NCBI GenBank assembly: GCA_015075405.1 | Contig: JABTUK010000004.1 | Span: 558,001-622,000 of the forward strand | Direction: 5' to 3' | Length of the DNA: 64,000 bases | Source: Anaerolineales bacterium | Lineage (GTDB): Bacteria > Chloroflexota > Anaerolineae > 4572-78 > J111 | Program-made: the position numbers and the translations under genes | In this document: piece after piece, positions 51,777-59,808 of the stretch | Layout: each line of letters starts with the position of its first letter | Numbering within the stretch: position 1 is the first letter of the stretch | The notes under the pieces: generated by a model | Seen by the model: the letters and a program-made list of their open reading frames with translations, nothing else | Told to the model about the DNA's origin: nothing | Databases searched by the model: none

Positions 51777-53063
51777 GGTATCAATCAAACCGAGAAATTA
51801 TTAGACCTGCAACAGATCATCAAAGCTTACGAGCGCGGCTCCAAGCAGTTTGTAGCTGTGCAAGACGTGAATTTGAGCCTCAAGGCGGGGGAGTTTGTCT
51901 GTCTGCTTGGCCCCTCAGGATGTGGTAAATCTACCCTCTTGCGGATCATCACCGGCCTGAACACGGCCACCGCCGGGACAGTGTTCTACCGGGGGCAACC
52001 GCTTAAGGGGGTCAATCCCTATGCTACGATTGTCTTTCAGACCTTTGCCCTGTACCCCTGGCTGACTGTGCAGGAAAATGTAGAAATTGCCCTCAAAGCC
52101 CGAAGCGTCCCGCCGGTCGAACGCACCGAACGGGCCTTGAAGTTAATTGATGTGGTGGGCCTGGACGGCTTCGAATCGGCCTACCCGCGTGAGTTGTCCG
52201 GCGGGATGCGCCAAAAAGTCGGCTTTGCCCGCGCTATGGCCGTTGAGCCGGAACTGTTGTGTTTGGACGAGCCTTTCTCCGCCCTGGACGTCCTTTCCGC
52301 CGAAGCCCTGCGTGGGGAATTGATGGAGTTGTGGCTCAATAAGGCCATTCCGACCAAAGCGATTTTGATGGTCACGCACAATATCGAGGAAGCGGTGCTC
52401 ATGGCCGACCGGATTGTGGTGATGGGCAAAAATCCCGGTCACATCGTCACCGAACTGGCTGTCCCTTTGCACCATCCGCGTCACCGCAAAGACACCGCAT
52501 TCCAGGCTCTTGTGGATAAAGTCTATGCGGCTGTGGCCGGCCAGACCAAACCCGAGCCGGAGGCGCTTGGCACAGCGCCCGGACAGCCCGGCTTGACCCG
52601 GCCTTTGCCTCACGCCAGGCTCAATGCGATGGCCGGTTTGCTGGAAAAACTATCGGAGGAAGGGGGACGGGTTGACCTTTATCGCATGGGCAGTGAGTTG
52701 GTCTTGGAACTGGACGACCTTTTGCCCCTGGTAGAAGCCGCCGAACTGCTCAGTTTCCTCACGGTGCGGGAGGGGGACTTACTGCTGACGCCTCTGGGTG
52801 AAGCTTACGCTCAGGCCAGCATTCTGGCCCGTAAAGAAATTATCGCCGGGCGGGTTTTACGGTTGCCGGTCATCGGCTGGATCTACGAGACACTCCAGCG
52901 CGATGATGACCAACGAGTGGCCTGGAATTATTTTCACGATGAACTTCAGGCCGACTTTGGCGATTTCACCGAACAACAGTTGGACCTGGCGATTAGTTGG
53001 GGACGGCACGCCGAACTCTTTGCCTATGATGACGGCGCCGGCGAGTTGTATCTGGAGAGTTGA
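51747..53063 (+). CDS. NitT/TauT-type ABC ATPase with C-terminal AAA-associated domain
   Basis: ATPase body complete: Walker A LLGPSGCGKST, Q-loop FQTFALYPWLT, signature LSGGMRQKVGFARAM, Walker B LLCLDEPFSALDV, H-loop MVTHN. After residue about 285 comes the extra AAA-associated C-terminal domain (LLEKLSEEGGRVDLYRMG ... YDDGAGELYLES), which goes with this subfamily. The true start is lost in the deletion that fused it to the permease; GTG 51747 is the only usable start. Likely substrate is a small oxyanion or organic sulfonate/nitrate-type solute, but no binding protein is near. Probably non-functional as a transporter. Confidence 0.8.
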   Translation: MAGFSWNTFVGINQTEKLLDLQQIIKAYERGSKQFVAVQDVNLSLKAGEFVCLLGPSGCGKSTLLRIITGLNTATAGTVFYRGQPLKGVNPYATIVFQTFALYPWLTVQENVEIALKARSVPPVERTERALKLIDVVGLDGFESAYPRELSGGMRQKVGFARAMAVEPELLCLDEPFSALDVLSAEALRGELMELWLNKAIPTKAILMVTHNIEEAVLMADRIVVMGKNPGHIVTELAVPLHHPRHRKDTAFQALVDKVYAAVAGQTKPEPEALGTAPGQPGLTRPLPHARLNAMAGLLEKLSEEGGRVDLYRMGSELVLELDDLLPLVEAAELLSFLTVREGDLLLTPLGEAYAQASILARKEIIAGRVLRLPVIGWIYETLQRDDDQRVAWNYFHDELQADFGDFTEQQLDLAISWGRHAELFAYDDGAGELYLES

Positions 53064-54175
53064 GAGAGCGAAGGAGAGGATTTGACCGGCAGCCACACCC
53101 GCACCGTCGTACCCTGGCCGGGTTGGCTGGCAAGCTCAAACCGGCCGCCCAGTTTTTCCGTTCGTTCCCGCATGGAGTGCAAGCCCAGACGGCCGGAAAA
53201 GGAGGCTTGCGGGTCAAATCCCTGGCCGTCATCTTTGATCTCCAGGGTCAACCCGTCCGCCTGAACCAGCGCCAATTCAACCTGGCTGGCCCTGGCATGT
53301 TTGACGATATTATGGGTGGCTTCCTGGGCAATGCGATAGAGCCCCTCTTTGACAGTTAGCGGGACCTGAGGTTCCTCACCAAAATGAGTTATAATCTTCA
53401 ACTTGTGGCGCGTTTGCAGGGCTTCACCTTGTTTGCGGAGGGCAGCGACCAGGCCTTCGGCTTCTAAAACCTCAGGCCGCAGTTCAAAAATGAGCGCCCG
53501 CATTTCGCTCAGGCCGGCCTCGGCCAGATTCATAATGTAATCCAAAGGCTCCGCTAATTTGCCGGGATCGCGGTCGAGCTGCAGCCGAGCCGTGCGCGTG
53601 CCCAGAGCGATCCCATACAGCGCCTGCGAAACCGAGTCGTGTAACTCGCGGGCCAGATGCCGCCGCTCCTCCAGTGAGGCCAATACCTGAGCCTGTTCGT
53701 ACAGGCGGGCATTCTCAAGGACTTGAGGCGTGTCGGCCAGCGTTCAACAAAGCGGCCCGCTGGGTCTGGGCCGGCATACACCAGCACGCCGAGGGACTCC
53801 CCATCAATTAGGTCAAATATAGCGGCATCGTCGAACTCGACCACCCGGCGAAGCTGCTCCAGAATGCGATTCAGCAGTGTCTTCAAGTCAAGCGTCTCAC
53901 TCAAATCACGGGAGACCTGGAGCAGTGTTTCCAGCTCTCAGGTGCGGGCGACGACCCGCTGTTCGAGCAGTTGCCGCGCCTGCACGCGCTCGGTCACATC
54001 GCGCAGAGCGACGAGCAGGGAGGGCTGGCCGAGATAGGTGATGATGGTCCCGCGCGCCTCCAGGTAAATTATTGACCCGTCGGGGCGGGTCAGAAACCTC
54101 TCCCAGCGATGCTGGCCTGTCTGCCAGATCTGCTCGACGTACGGTTGGCCACGGCGCAACTCTGGACAGGTCGTG
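53024..54175 (-). pseudogene. Broken PAS-GAF sensor histidine kinase
   Basis: Reading leftward: PAS domain (about 54175-53945, WERFLTRPDGSIIYLEARG ... LVALRDVTERVQARQLLEQR), then an in-frame TGA at 53938-53940 where an Arg codon is expected (VART-stop-ELETLLQVSRDLSET), a GAF start (LLNRILEQLRRVVEFDDAAI) cut off after about 45 residues, a frame change near 53745, and a HisKA_3/HATPase part (ERRHLARELHDSVSQALYGI, IAQEATHNIVKHARAS, DDGQGFDP). At least one nonsense change, one deletion and one frameshift. The kinase part from about 53683 could still be made alone. Confidence 0.82.
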
Positions 54176-54192
54176 AGTTGGCCGCAGGGCAA

Positions 54193-54426
54193 CTGCGCCC
54201 CTGGGAACGCTATCTGCCTGACCGAACCGCTGGGTTGGCCTCCCCCAGCCAGGTCCAGCGAGACTGGGAACGGATTATTCGCCAGATTGGGATGCCTGCC
54301 CAGCCGCCCAAACGCCGGGGTAAAGCGCCGGGTCGGGCTAAAGGAGTCAAACCAGGGCGGCGTGACCGCGTACCAGTGGTCAAAAAATCGCCCAGAAGCC
54401 GCCAAACATCGCTTCAACCGGTCTAA
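54193..54426 (+). mobile_element. Transposase C-terminal remnant
   Basis: On the plus strand the frame reads LASPSQVQRDWERIIRQIG, MPAQPPKRRGKAPGRAKG and RRDRVPVVKK, the basic C-terminal tail typical of an IS701/ISNCY-like DDE transposase, ending at TAA 54424-54426. The catalytic part is missing. It abuts the 5' end of the broken sensor kinase, so insertion and later loss of this element may explain the kinase damage. No terminal inverted repeat was identified. Confidence 0.65.
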
Positions 54427-54544
54427 ACAGCTTGTTAAAGTTCAAATTCAGGACTGTTCTAACCAACCATTGTCGACTTGGTCATTAGTCATTGTTCAAA
54501 GTCCAAGATAAAAGAACAGTGTTAGATCTGTAGCCATGTTTTTA

Positions 54545-56140
54545 TCAGCCTTCAAGGCTGTCGGTCACCAGAACCTCGACGGTCAGGATCATGGCCGCAA
54601 TGGAGGCGGCGTTTTCCAACGCGCTGCGGGTAACCTGGGTTGGGTCAATGATACCCGCCTGAACCATGTCTTGATACTGCTCCAATACTACGTTGTAACC
54701 AATCCGGTCATTCCGTTCAGCTTGCTGCCGGCAACGCACATTTGCCACGATCACGGCCCCTTCCAGGCCTGCATTGCGGGCAATAAGACGCAGCGGCTCT
54801 TCCAAAGCTCGGCGCACGATATTCACCGCCGCAGCTTCATCAAGGTTCTGAGGGGTCATCCTGGCCAGGGCACAGGCGGTATTAAGGAGCGCGATGCCGC
54901 CGCCCGGGACAATCCCTGCCTTAACCGCAGACCGAGTGGCGCTCAGGGCGTCTTGAACCCGCTGTTTCTTCTCTTTGAGTTCGACCCCACTGGCTGCTCC
55001 AACCTTAATGATGGCGATACTGCCGGTCAGGGCAGCCAACCGCTGTTGCAGTTTTTCTTTATCGTAGCCATTGGTTGAGTGTTCAATCTCGGCTTTGAGC
55101 TGGCTGATCCGTGCTTTAAGAACTTCGGCCTTGCCGTACCCACCCATCAGGATGGTCTCATCTTTGCCGACTACCACCCTGGCGCAACAGCCCAGGTCGG
55201 CTAAGGTGGCTAACTGGGGCCTGCGGCCCATGTCCTCGCTCACGACCGTGCCTCCGGTGAGAATGGCTATATCCTGAAGCATGGCTTTACGCTGCTCGCC
55301 AAAACCGGGGGCTTTTACGGCCACCAAGTTCAAGGTTCCTTGCAGCTTATTGAGCACCAGGGTCGTCAGGGCTTCCCCCTCCACATCATCGGCAATCACC
55401 AGGAGGTTACGGTTACTAAGCCGGACCAGCTTCTCCAGGAGAGGCGTTAAGTCGTTGGCGCGATTAATCTTCTGACCAGAGAGCAGCAGATAGGGTTCCT
55501 CAAGCACGGTGATCATCTCTTCGGCATGGGTGATAAAAAAAGGAGAAAGATACCCCCGATCAAACTGCATCCCTTCCACATATTCGGTTTCAAGGTTCAG
55601 CCCCCGGCCATCCTCGATAGTCACCACACCGTCCGGGCCGACTTTGTCCAGCACGGCGGCGATCAGTTCCCCAATCTCCCGATCCTGCGCGGCGATGGCG
55701 GCCACATTAGCCATCTCGGCCCGGCTACAAATGGGGCGCGCCTGCGCTTTGAGGGCGGCGGATACAAGCGTCGTCGCTTTTTCTATGCCTCGCTTCAAGA
55801 GCATGGGGTTGGCTCCAGCCGCCATATTCTTCAAGCCTTCGCTGACCATAGTATGCGCCAGTACGATCGTGGTTGTCGTGCCATCACCGGCCATCTCATT
55901 GGTCTTAACAGCAGTTTCCTTGAGCAGTTGAGCGCCCATATTCTCAAAGGGATTTGTCCAGGCCATCTCTTTAGCCACCGTCACCCCATCGTGGGTGATG
56001 AGGGGCGCTCCCCACTTTTGGTCCAGGGCAACATTACGCCCTTTAGGGCCAAGCGTGATGGCTACAGCCTGGGCCATTTTATCCATTCCGGCTTTCAGAC
56101 GGCGGCGTGCCTCGTCTCGAAAAATCAGTTGTTTGGCCAT
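54545..56140 (-). CDS. groEL: Divergent GroEL-type chaperonin
   Basis: 531 residues. All three chaperonin domains are present: ITLGPKGRNVALDQKWGAPL, NEMAGDGTTTTIVLAH (ATPase Asp-Gly-Thr), EDGRGLNLETEYVEGMQFDR, VKAPGFGEQRKAMLQDIAIL and AGIVPGGGIALLN. It differs from housekeeping GroEL by the start (AKQLIFRDEARRRLKAGMDK) and by lacking the C-terminal GGM repeat. No groES is adjacent, so this is probably an extra paralog. Last gene of the leftward stress-type set. Confidence 0.93.
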   Translation of the reverse strand: MAKQLIFRDEARRRLKAGMDKMAQAVAITLGPKGRNVALDQKWGAPLITHDGVTVAKEMAWTNPFENMGAQLLKETAVKTNEMAGDGTTTTIVLAHTMVSEGLKNMAAGANPMLLKRGIEKATTLVSAALKAQARPICSRAEMANVAAIAAQDREIGELIAAVLDKVGPDGVVTIEDGRGLNLETEYVEGMQFDRGYLSPFFITHAEEMITVLEEPYLLLSGQKINRANDLTPLLEKLVRLSNRNLLVIADDVEGEALTTLVLNKLQGTLNLVAVKAPGFGEQRKAMLQDIAILTGGTVVSEDMGRRPQLATLADLGCCARVVVGKDETILMGGYGKAEVLKARISQLKAEIEHSTNGYDKEKLQQRLAALTGSIAIIKVGAASGVELKEKKQRVQDALSATRSAVKAGIVPGGGIALLNTACALARMTPQNLDEAAAVNIVRRALEEPLRLIARNAGLEGAVIVANVRCRQQAERNDRIGYNVVLEQYQDMVQAGIIDPTQVTRSALENAASIAAMILTVEVLVTDSLEG

Positions 56141-56204
56141 CCTCGTTTTTGCTCCCGGTGCTTTACAGTGCTGACCTTTTTAGAGATACAAAATCAAGCA
56201 GTAT

Positions 56205-57236
56205 TTATTTGAGCTGCCCGAAACTGATCAAGCGGCCCTGGTCCTCATCCCACAAGCTTAAAAAAATGGTCTTGAAACTCGACCCCAGGGTCAAAACCAC
56301 CACCTGTTGGAACAAAGGGTTTTCTTCGTGACACTTTTGCAAAAGATAATTGGGAATCCGGGGGCTGAGATGGTGGATGTGATGAAAGCCGATATTGCCG
56401 GTGAACCATTGTAACACCCGGGGCAGTTTGTAGTATGAACTCCCCCTCAGGGCGGCCAGGGTATAATCCCACTCATCTTCTTTGGCCCAATAGGTGTCCT
56501 CAAACTGGTGCTGGACAAAGAACAACCAGGTTCCTAAGGTAGCCGCCAAAAGGGTAATGGGTAATTGAACCAGTAAAAAAGCCTTAAAGCCGATGGTTAA
56601 ACTCAGTCCCGTGATCGTTACGGCCAGGGCCAGATTAGTCCACCATACACTGGCACGCTCTCTTTTCCAGGATTTGGATTCGGGATGGGGGAAGCGATAC
56701 AAGACTAAAAAGAGTACGACCGGGGCCAGGACAAATAGGAACAATGGATGGCGATACAAGCGATATTTGAGCCGCCCCCATGGGGACTGCTGTAAATACT
56801 CTTTGACGGTCATTGTGTAAATATCGCCGATGCCACGATGTTCCAGGTTGCCGGCCGAGGCGTGGTGAATGGCGTGGCTCTTGCGCCAGTAATAGTAGGG
56901 GGTTAAAGTCAGCAAGCCGCAGACAGAGCCAAGATAATCATTGGCTTGCCTGGATTTGAAAAAAGAGCCATGCCCGCAGTCGTGTTGGATAATGAAGATT
57001 CGCACCAGTAACCCGGCAGTGGGCAGAGCCAGGATCAGGGTCAGCCAGTAGCCATAATCCAGGCTGAGGACCATTAAATACCATAGCAGGAAAAAGGGAA
57101 TAAAGGTGTTGACCGCTTGCCCGACGCTTCGCCAGGGGGGTGAGGTTTGGTATTTACCGATCAGGGCCGCCCAGGTTGTTTTGTCTGGTTTGGTGGAATT
57201 ATCAAGATATAGCTCTTTTGTTGAAAATGTCGTCAT
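56205..57236 (-). CDS. Membrane fatty acid desaturase
   Basis: 343 residues from ATG 57236 (AAGGAGA upstream; the frame is open to 57275). Di-iron acyl desaturase: His boxes HDCGH, HAIHH (with a following LEHRG) and HIHH in GFHHIHHLSPRIPNY, with four membrane helices. Resembles the plant/cyanobacterial delta-12 desaturase group acting on membrane lipids. Introduces double bonds, which adjusts membrane fluidity in cold or stress. Lies 64 bp upstream of groEL on the same strand. Confidence 0.93.
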   Translation of the reverse strand: MTTFSTKELYLDNSTKPDKTTWAALIGKYQTSPPWRSVGQAVNTFIPFFLLWYLMVLSLDYGYWLTLILALPTAGLLVRIFIIQHDCGHGSFFKSRQANDYLGSVCGLLTLTPYYYWRKSHAIHHASAGNLEHRGIGDIYTMTVKEYLQQSPWGRLKYRLYRHPLFLFVLAPVVLFLVLYRFPHPESKSWKRERASVWWTNLALAVTITGLSLTIGFKAFLLVQLPITLLAATLGTWLFFVQHQFEDTYWAKEDEWDYTLAALRGSSYYKLPRVLQWFTGNIGFHHIHHLSPRIPNYLLQKCHEENPLFQQVVVLTLGSSFKTIFLSLWDEDQGRLISFGQLK

Positions 57237-57281
57237 TAGTTCTCCTTGAAGATGGGTCAGATTTGATCGCTTCATGGCTGT

Positions 57282-57614
57282 TTAGATGTTGTCCATGGCC
57301 ACCAACAAACCGTAATAGGCGTCGGTGGCCAGATTTTCATGACTCCCTCGCAGAGCCATGACCTGGACGCGCAATTCAGACTCATCGCCGAATGTAGTCA
57401 CATCATTAATCCGCCGTTGTAAGGGGCGAGGGGCTGGGGCAGTCGTTTCTAGTTCGTTTTCGATCAATACAGTGGCCAGATCAATGGTAACAGATTGAGT
57501 CGAGCCAGTATGACGCCCGAGCCATTGTTGCAATGGCAGGAAGTCACTAGACCTCATTACCTGGGGCATGACTTGTTCGATAAGCTTGACCAGATCAATC
57601 GTTATCTTACTCAT
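57282..57614 (-). CDS. Unknown small protein
   Basis: 110 residues from ATG 57614 (MSKITIDLVKLIEQVMPQVM). Mixed alpha/beta, acidic, no membrane helix or known motif; LGRHTGSTQSVTIDLATVLI and the C-terminal DESELRVQVMALRGSHENLA are the most structured parts. Its ATG overlaps the stop of the previous gene (ATGA), so the two are co-translated. Part of the stress-type set ahead of the desaturase. Confidence 0.7.
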   Translation of the reverse strand: MSKITIDLVKLIEQVMPQVMRSSDFLPLQQWLGRHTGSTQSVTIDLATVLIENELETTAPAPRPLQRRINDVTTFGDESELRVQVMALRGSHENLATDAYYGLLVAMDNI

Positions 57615-57925
57615 GGGGCAAGTTTCGATTCCGCTTGCCGGGTGGAGAAAAACTGCAAAGCACTGCCCCGGCTCATGGTGCTCTTGTGTTCCTTGCTCCG
57701 GTTCCATTCCTCCATATAGGCAATCAAATCAAGCCACACCCTGAAAGTTGGTTTGTCGGTCGCCAATAACGCGGCCTGGTCGTAGACTTGCCTGGCCTGC
57801 GGCTCCGTTTCGGCTGAAACATACTCAAAAGCCAGTTCAATCAGCCTTAAGTTATTTTCTTGCATCGTTTCATCGCTCCAAATCTTAATTTTAATGTCGT
57901 CAATGTCCTGGTTAAGGTTGGTCAT
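57611..57925 (-). CDS. Unknown small helical protein with MITE at its start
   Basis: 104 residues from ATG 57925 (MTNLNQDIDDIKIKIWSDET). Mostly helical (RLIELAFEYVSAETEPQARQ). No known family. The 9-bp target duplication of mobile element B begins 1 nt before the ATG, so its original ribosome site has been moved over 120 bp away (a perfect AAGGAGGT lies at 58108-58115). The frame upstream stays open through part of the element, so initiation may now occur inside it. The stop overlaps the next gene. Confidence 0.65.
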   Translation of the reverse strand: MTNLNQDIDDIKIKIWSDETMQENNLRLIELAFEYVSAETEPQARQVYDQAALLATDKPTFRVWLDLIAYMEEWNRSKEHKSTMSRGSALQFFSTRQAESKLAP

Positions 57926-57935
57926 AGTAGCCCGC

Positions 57936-58057
57936 CAGCAATTCCAAATTTGCTCCCAGGGGATTGCCAAATCCCCGTTAGTGGCCCTGGATTTGGCAAT
58001 CCAGGGCGAGCATTTAACACGAGCGCTATGCCAAAATCGCTATATTTGGAATTGCTG
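57936..58057. mobile_element. Miniature inverted-repeat element B with 9-bp target duplication
   Basis: 122 bp with perfect 14-bp terminal repeats CAGCAATTCCAAAT/ATTTGGAATTGCTG (57936-57949, 58044-58057), directly flanked by GTAGCCCGC on both sides (57927-57935, 58058-58066), a clean 9-bp target duplication. The inner core GGGATTGCCAAATCCCC ... GGATTTGGCAATCC matches 31695-31739. Non-coding, so moved by a transposase encoded elsewhere. Confidence 0.9.
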
Positions 58058-58136
58058 GTAGCCCGCTGGTCGCGTTGTCAGCAACAAGGGTATGACCCCA
58101 GCACGATACCTCCTTAATTTCTGTTGGGTTAAGTCC

Positions 58137-58547
58137 TCAACGGAGAATTTCGCCGAAATGATCCCCCTGAACAATGTGATAGACAATTTTTATCCTCATA
58201 TCTCTGTCCTCGCAAGCCGAGATAAAATGGCTCACTGTCGCCCTGGTGGTTTCATCACTCACCAGGGCATAGGTGGAGGCTCCATTTAGCCCCCTTTTTA
58301 CGATAAGTCCACTCTCGACCAAATCTTCCAACTCCTGCTCAATCACTGCCACCGTTCGGCCAACATATCTGGCAATGTTTTCGGCGGTATCAAGGGTGTC
58401 CCAGTTGGCAGCGAAGAGCCTCAGCAAGTCCCACTTGATGAAGGAATTGACGTTTGTTTTGATAAAGTCAAGTAAAACCGGCTCCACATCAGCCATCAAC
58501 CGCGTTACAAAGGCGGGGTTCCGGTCAGCAGGAGGTGACTGCCTCAT
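58137..58547 (-). CDS. Winged-helix protein of the stress set
   Basis: 136 residues. After a helical start (VLLDFIKTNVNSFIKWDLLR) a winged helix is likely (NIARYVGRTVAVIEQELEDL, VESGLIVKRGLNGASTYAL). The C-terminal 35 residues (VSHFISACEDRDMRIKIVYH) form another helix. Probably a small DNA-binding regulator. Its ATG overlaps the stop of the YtxH gene by 4 nt (ATGA). Confidence 0.75.
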   Translation of the reverse strand: MRQSPPADRNPAFVTRLMADVEPVLLDFIKTNVNSFIKWDLLRLFAANWDTLDTAENIARYVGRTVAVIEQELEDLVESGLIVKRGLNGASTYALVSDETTRATVSHFISACEDRDMRIKIVYHIVQGDHFGEILR

Positions 58548-58834
58548 GATTGGCTGGCTTTCCCACGGCTGATAGCCTCAGTTGCAGTCTGCTTCCCTTT
58601 TTCCAGCACCTCCTGGCCTTTTTCTTGCCAGACAGCAACCTGCTCCTGAGCACGCTGACCAGCTTCGGTGAGGCTTTTGGCAACCTCCTCTTTTAGCTCA
58701 AGACTTTTATCTTTGATTTGGCCGCGGGCCTCTTCACCGGATTGCGGGGTCAGCAGTAAAGCTAAGCCTGCCCCGACCACTCCTCCCGCCATCAAACCGA
58801 CAAAAAATAATGACCCACTGTTTTGTTTTGACAT
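58544..58834 (-). CDS. YtxH domain protein
   Basis: 96 residues: one N-terminal membrane helix with Gly motifs (SLFFVGLMAGGVVGAGLALL), LTPQSGEEARGQI, then an amphipathic helix rich in Glu, Lys, Ala and Gln. YtxH proteins are induced by general stress in other bacteria. AAGGAG ribosome site; translationally coupled to the winged-helix gene. Confidence 0.88.
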   Translation of the reverse strand: MSKQNSGSLFFVGLMAGGVVGAGLALLLTPQSGEEARGQIKDKSLELKEEVAKSLTEAGQRAQEQVAVWQEKGQEVLEKGKQTATEAISRGKASQS

Positions 58835-58865
58835 GGTTACTTGCTCCTTAAATCCTTAAATACGA

Positions 58866-58991
58866 TTATGGTTTGAGAATTCCAGAGTTCTCTTTCTGCT
58901 CTTTCTTGTCTCTTTTAGCCTGCTTTTTTTCCTTCATGGTTTTAGCTGGCTTTTTCTTGTCTTTCTTTTTACTATTTTGATTCTTACTCAC
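58866..58991 (-). CDS. 41-residue Lys-rich basic peptide
   Basis: GTG start 58991, AAGGAG 8 nt upstream, stop TAA 58866-58868. Composition is about 40 percent Lys (SKNQNSKKKDKKKPAKTM, KEKKQAKRDKKEQKE). Similar tiny basic peptides lie in many stress clusters and may bind nucleic acid; no function is established. First gene of the leftward stress-type set, 32 bp before YtxH. Confidence 0.6.
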   Translation of the reverse strand: MSKNQNSKKKDKKKPAKTMKEKKQAKRDKKEQKENSGILKP

Positions 58992-59298
58992 GCTTTTTTC
59001 TCCTTAAAAAAGTGTAATTGTGTCTTACAACGTGAAAATCCAGCTATTTTCGATATGTTTGATGTTACAGTTCGTGCGGAGCATGTTCTCTGGTCAACAG
59101 CCTGACGAATGACATAATCCGAACTATAAGGGCGCTCAGGTCGAAGTGGGATCAGTTTAGATGATAGGGGAGATTATCATTATAAATGATCCGAGTTCTG
59201 AAAACTATCAGCAGAACTCTGATTTCTGTGTAGGGCTTAGACTACTTCCCTTGTAGGTATTTGCCTACAATTTGGTAGGGGGCATGGGAGCGGGGGAA
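58992..59298. other. Upstream region of the stress set
   Basis: No gene seen. Contains the inverted repeat TTGTAGGTATTTGCCTACAA (59251-59270), a likely regulator-binding site of the LuxR-neighbourhood kind, about 260 nt before the Lys-rich peptide gene and about 30 nt past the LuxR remnant. A clear promoter was not assigned. Confidence 0.45.
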
Positions 59299-59619
59299 TT
59301 ACTCAATCAATCTGTTCTCAATAGCATACCGCATCAACTCGGCGTTGCTTTTCAAATCCAGCTTTTCCATGAGGCGGGTACGGTAGGTGCTAACGGTTTT
59401 GGCGCTCAGGGATAGTTCCTCGGCAATTTCGGCGAGCGTTTTGCCGCTGGCCATCAGTTGCATCACCTGGAATTCGCGGTCGGATAACGTTTCGTGCCGG
59501 GGCCGGTCGGAGGCTGCATCCAGCGGCAGCCGGACGGTCACAGTCGTCCCCTGGCCCGGCGTTCCGTGAAAGTGAACCTCACCCGTTTGCAGCCTGGCCC
59601 GCTCCTGCATGCCCAGCAT
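59299..59619 (-). pseudogene. Histidine kinase tail fused to LuxR DNA-binding domain
   Basis: 106 residues in two parts. The first 30 (MLGMQERARLQTGEVHFHGT, PGQGTTVTVRLPLD) are the end of a HATPase domain of a sensor kinase; from about residue 40 the product is a NarL-type helix-turn-helix (LSDREFQVMQLMASGKTLAE, LSLSAKTVSTYRTRLMEKLD). The receiver domain of the regulator and nearly all of the kinase are missing. Best explained by a deletion joining a kinase gene to its neighbouring response-regulator gene. The HTH might still bind DNA. Confidence 0.75.
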
Positions 59620-59660
59620 ATCATTATGGGTCTCCAGGATTTCGTGGGGTTTGGACCTGA

Positions 59661-59708
59661 TACGTGATGCGTGATGACCCTAATTACGTGTCACGCATCA
59701 TGCATCAC
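59661..59708. repeat. TACGTGATGCGTGATG short-unit hairpin
   Basis: TACGTGATGCGTGATG (59661-59676) faces ACGTGTCACGCATCATGCATCAC-type complement (to 59708). Tandem 7-mers with inverted return, directly upstream of the kinase/LuxR remnant and at a probable deletion edge. Confidence 0.7.
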
Positions 59709-59808
59709 TTTGCCGCTACCCCCTGAATTCCAAAAGAGCCATCATTATTATAGCCCAAAGCAGTCTAAAAAGATATTAAAGACGAACAGATAGCTGCGCG
59801 GCTTCGTC

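Noticed and set aside
53938..53940. Recoded TGA (selenocysteine or Trp) in the sensor kinase
   Set aside because: The gene also has a frameshift and a deletion, homologs would have Arg here, and all other genes use TGA as a stop.
54536..56212. Plus-strand open frames opposite groEL
   Set aside because: Shadows of the chaperonin gene; no family features or ribosome sites.
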